A stretch of 64,000 bases of DNA, from NCBI RefSeq assembly GCF_024363565.1, contig NZ_JAJEKE010000020.1:19797-83796 (forward strand), in the 5' to 3' direction. Both the position numbers and the translations under genes were made by a program. This document shows, one piece after another, positions 61,573 through 64,000 of the stretch; the stretch's first letter is position 1, and each line of letters begins with the position of its first letter. Below the pieces are notes generated by a model that was given only the letters and a program-made list of their open reading frames with translations, made no database searches and was not told where the DNA came from. The stretch comes from Lutispora saccharofermentans. GTDB lineage: Bacteria > Bacillota > Clostridia > Lutisporales > Lutisporaceae.

Positions 61573-62454
61573 CTATATGGTGCGCCGTGCGCTGATAAGA
61601 TTTTCTAAAATTTCATGATAGCGTTTTGTTCCCAATTCGCTTGGTTTACCTTTTTTGCAGAAGGAAAGCTCAGCCAGCTTTGGAACAACACGCTCAACCA
61701 CGATCTGCCCATCCACCATTTTGGATTCCAGCATTTTCAATGCCTCGTGAAAACGTTTGTCTTCCTTTGCCCGGTCGTAAAAGGATAAAACATAGACATA
61801 AACAAAAAGGTTGTAGTTGCGGAAAGGGTATTCGAGCTGCATAAACAATGTGCCGATTCCATAGTGGCACGGGCCGATGGGCTTCCTGATCGTCCAATGC
61901 TCCAGCAAAAAATCTACGGCCTTGTCAAGTGCCGGTTCTTTATTGAGATAGTCGCTAAAGCGGAACGCATTTAAGGCAGTAAGCGTCGGAAAGGGATTTG
62001 AATACTCCGTTTCCGGCCCCCGGCCAAAACTGAATTTATTGCAGCGCCAGCCGCCATCTATATACTGTATATCCAAAAGATGCCGGAAGGTTTTCTGCAG
62101 TCTGATATCGCCAACATACCCCATGTGACAAAGCACATTGGCGGCGTGGGCGGTATGGCATGGATAAATAGAACCTGTCGGGTACAACTTGAAACGTCCA
62201 TCCTCCTGCCAGGTGCTGAGGAACAATTCTGCGGCTTCTTTCAGCAAAGGGTCAGTGGGTTCCATACCCAATTCCAACAGGAAAAGCACGCTCTCCAGAG
62301 TCGAGAACGGTGCTCCTTTCAGCAGACGCTTGTCGGGTGTAGTCCACAGGTCGAAACCATTATCGTATCTATGCGACAATATCGCTTCAACATCTGGTAC
62401 ATATTGCTTCTCTACGGCCATTTCTTTCACCTTCATCTCATATTGCACATTCAT
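61573..62454 (-). CDS. Prenyltransferase/squalene-oxidase-repeat (alpha/alpha toroid) protein
   Basis: A 293-residue protein of helical repeats. Segments such as LLLTWQEDGRFKLYPTGSIY-like (STWQEDGRFKLYPTGSIYPC near residue 81), LLDIQYIDGGWRCNKFSFG near 127, and NPFPTLTALNAFRFSDYLNK near 152 match the QW/GGW-type repeats of the prenyltransferase/squalene oxidase fold, without the terpene cyclase DDTA motif. An internal ATG at 62421 has a better ribosome site (AAGGTG) than ATG 62454. Cys and His residues (PCHTAHA; GPCHYGIG) suggest a metal or ligand pocket. The role is unknown; such stand-alone toroids are common in Clostridia and are not proven enzymes. Confidence 0.75.
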   Translation of the reverse strand: MNVQYEMKVKEMAVEKQYVPDVEAILSHRYDNGFDLWTTPDKRLLKGAPFSTLESVLFLLELGMEPTDPLLKEAAELFLSTWQEDGRFKLYPTGSIYPCHTAHAANVLCHMGYVGDIRLQKTFRHLLDIQYIDGGWRCNKFSFGRGPETEYSNPFPTLTALNAFRFSDYLNKEPALDKAVDFLLEHWTIRKPIGPCHYGIGTLFMQLEYPFRNYNLFVYVYVLSFYDRAKEDKRFHEALKMLESKMVDGQIVVERVVPKLAELSFCKKGKPSELGTKRYHEILENLISARRTI

Positions 62455-62675
62455 GCTCTAATTCATTTCTATCACATAAATCAACTATCATTATACAGGA
62501 AAATCTATCCTGCAGCAACAAAAGCCACCCTTGCATCAGCCTGGTAGTCTAGCTTTGCATTTTCAGCGTGATGGTTGGGAAAATCAACAGCATAATGTAC
62601 TTGTTAAGCCATGTCAAAGAGTAAGCAACAATGAACAATTTATAAATAATACAATATCTATATCGTAAATATATG

Positions 62676-62960
62676 CTAATACTTCTTCCAATATCCATGT
62701 GATGAATGCTTTATAATATTTTGCGATTGAAGTTTTTTTAAGGCCGCACTCGTAGCACCGATTAATGAATCATCTAAAGGTAACTGAAATCCAATTTTCT
62801 TGCTCATCTCTATTCGTACAGCTTCATCTATCTCGTCTTTCTTGAGTTCTATATCGCTGTTTAATAATATGTCTCTAACAATTTCCTCAATTGAAGGCAG
62901 ATTCTCTCCTTCCAATTTCTTTCCAATTACCGCAGCTTGATATGTCTGGTTACTTAGCAT
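62676..62960 (-). CDS. Hypothetical protein, 94 residues, possible DNA-binding C-terminus
   Basis: AAAGGAG lies about 12 bases before the ATG. The last third (ATSAALKKLQSQNIIKHSSH) resembles the recognition part of a winged helix, and the middle (DIELKKDEIDEAVRIEMSKK) is strongly charged and helical. No family recognised. It could be a regulator or a fragment of a larger protein; there is no overlapping gene on the other strand. Confidence 0.5.
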   Translation of the reverse strand: MLSNQTYQAAVIGKKLEGENLPSIEEIVRDILLNSDIELKKDEIDEAVRIEMSKKIGFQLPLDDSLIGATSAALKKLQSQNIIKHSSHGYWKKY

Positions 62961-63354
62961 TTGATATGTACACTCCTTTGCTATATCTTCAATTTGATGA
63001 TTTTACCTTAACATGCTTCTGCAATTAATGCAAACCTTAGAATGTGCGAAATATCTTGATATCAAAAGATACTAAAATATGCCTCAAAGCACGTATATAA
63101 TATTTTTTAAGCAATGTCTAACAACATAATTGGTACTGTCCATCCTACAGGCTTATATCTTTGTGCTAACAGCAGATTTATATTATCTTCCATCCGAATT
63201 TTTTTATTACGGTATAATTACGGTATAATTTATGATAAGAATTACATGAAATACAGCGGTTTAATTTCATTTACTATTATTTATATTTTCTGAATATGAC
63301 ATGCAGTTGTCCTGTTCCCTGTGATATTATGTGAAAGAGATGGAGGTAAATGAA
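62961..63354. other. Intergenic stretch, with tandem TATAAT boxes
   Basis: About 390 bases without a recognised gene. Two copies of TTACGGTATAATT at 63206-63229 give TATAAT twice at a 10-base step, possible -10 boxes for the FMN-binding protein at 63355; no good -35 box was found. Confidence 0.45.
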
Positions 63355-63807
63355 ATGAATGAATTGAATTACATCGAACTACAGAGCGAAATAGAAAAAA
63401 AGCTTCAGACGGAAGAAATGATTGTCCTTGCTACTTGTGCTGATAACAAGGTTACAGCAAGGATGATGTGCCACATTAATGATGGCATAACAATCATGTT
63501 TTCAACGAGCAAGAACAGCCAAAAAGTTGAGCAAATCAGACAAAATCCCAATATCGCTTTGGCTATCGGGAACTTGAAGATTGAAGCAGTTGCAGAACTT
63601 TTCGGTCACCCAAGCAGTCACCCTTTTTTTCTTGAAGAATACCCCAAGAAATTTCCTCATTTGGGCAAAATCTATTCAAGCACACCCGATGATCTGCTTA
63701 TCATTGCCAAGCCTATAAAAATATCGCTTTATAAATTTATAGGCAAACCTTGTGAGGATGTCCTGGAGATAGAAAATGATCGTGCATATCGTATAGAACT
63801 TAAATAA
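63355..63807 (+). CDS. Pyridoxamine 5'-phosphate oxidase-like flavin/FMN-binding protein
   Basis: A 150-residue protein. ATG at 63355 follows GGAGG by 8 bases; an in-frame GTG at 63331 is upstream of that site and rejected. The pattern EEMIVLATCADNKVTARMM near residue 20, GITIMFSTSKNSQKVEQIRQ near 45, and ALAIGNLKIEAVAELFGH near 70 matches the PNPOx-like split-barrel fold used by small FMN- or heme-binding proteins. A hydrophobic pocket and conserved R in TARMM suit FMN phosphate binding. Likely a cytosolic oxidoreductase or flavin carrier; the partner is unknown. It lies 90 bases before the CRISPR array. Confidence 0.82.
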   Translation: MNELNYIELQSEIEKKLQTEEMIVLATCADNKVTARMMCHINDGITIMFSTSKNSQKVEQIRQNPNIALAIGNLKIEAVAELFGHPSSHPFFLEEYPKKFPHLGKIYSSTPDDLLIIAKPIKISLYKFIGKPCEDVLEIENDRAYRIELK

Positions 63808-63896
63808 CATAATACAAAACTGCAACGATTCAAAGCAGCGGTTCTCAGCTAATAAATGCAATGTGTAGCTCATTTGTTTGCGTAGTATGATAATTT

Positions 63897-64000
63897 GCTT
63901 CGATCCACACTCCCGGTAAGGGAGTGACAAAGGGCGGCGCAGCCTTGGAATATAAACCTACAATTTCAATCCACACTCCCGGTAAGGGAGTGACATATAC
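63897..64000 (-). CRISPR. CRISPR array, trailer end (continues beyond window)
   Basis: A 32-base repeat at 63963-63994 (ATTTCAATCCACACTCCC, then GGTAAGGGAGTGAC) recurs at 63897-63928 with three mismatches near its left edge, separated by a 34-base spacer (63929-63962). A second spacer starts at 63995. Read on the minus strand, the repeat ends in GTGGATTGAAAT and contains a GTCACTCCC/GGGAGTG stem, as in type I-C repeats. The degenerate copy is then the terminal one, so transcription runs toward the left and the leader is to the right, outside the window. Only two repeats are visible. Confidence 0.85.

Overview
The window looks like the chromosome of a low-to-moderate G+C, anaerobic, amino-acid-fermenting, spore-forming Clostridia-type Firmicute. 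Supporting evidence: strong AGGAGG-type ribosome sites, several sigma-54 (RpoN) activators tied to amino-acid catabolism, a CooS-type CO dehydrogenase-like protein, a Spo0E-like gene, a CtsR box in front of hsp20, and a glycine-decarboxylase-like PA/PB pair. I cannot assign a genus from sequence alone.

Layout. 0-8 kb: edge of a PAS-domain regulator, a BlaI/BlaR1-like pair with two palindromic operators, hsp20, a cysteine-desulfurase-like/DsrE pair, and a DUF4438/threonine dehydrogenase pair. 8-15 kb: a relatively G+C-rich cassette with a broken flavin enoate-reductase-like gene, an APC amino-acid permease, a sigma-54 activator and an MFS carrier, ending in debris (a cobalamin-binding/radical-SAM fragment and an IS256 remnant). 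15-19 kb: histidine ammonia-lyase and an atypical sigma-54 activator. 19-30 kb: an A+T-rich catabolic island (M20 peptidase, NCS1 permease, NicX/M29-like metalloprotein, PucR regulator, Asp/Glu/hydantoin-racemase family protein) invaded by IS1182-like, IS630 and REP/RAYT elements. 30-36 kb: a sigma-54-driven NhaC-type antiporter and PLP lyase, RidA, and an intact ISAs1 element. 35-43 kb: AcoX-like NAD-kinase-fold protein, divergent GcvPB/GcvPA homologues and an SDR, with a divergent sigma-54 activator. 43-48 kb: shikimate operon aroB-aroA-aroC-(chorismate mutase-aroE)-aroK. 48-60 kb: DUF438 hemerythrin/PAS protein, divergent CooS, Spo0E-like protein, CheB, amidase, tRNA-Lys, DUF4230 protein, amidohydrolase and a GGDEF/EAL protein. 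60-64 kb: small metabolic and hypothetical genes, then the trailer end of a CRISPR array running off the right edge.

Two themes connect the window. First, five -24/-12 promoters lie in front of amino-acid transport or catabolism genes, with three complete sigma-54 activators beside them, so much of the region looks like adjacent substrate-inducible catabolic modules. Second, at least four families of fold-back or inverted-repeat elements sit in intergenic spaces, several reaching into gene ends and supplying stop codons.

The best candidates for undescribed biology are the SDR-GcvPA-GcvPB-AcoX module, which has no GcvT/GcvH partners and altered signature motifs, and the CooS-like protein, which lacks the cysteine that anchors the pendant iron of the normal NiFe C-cluster.
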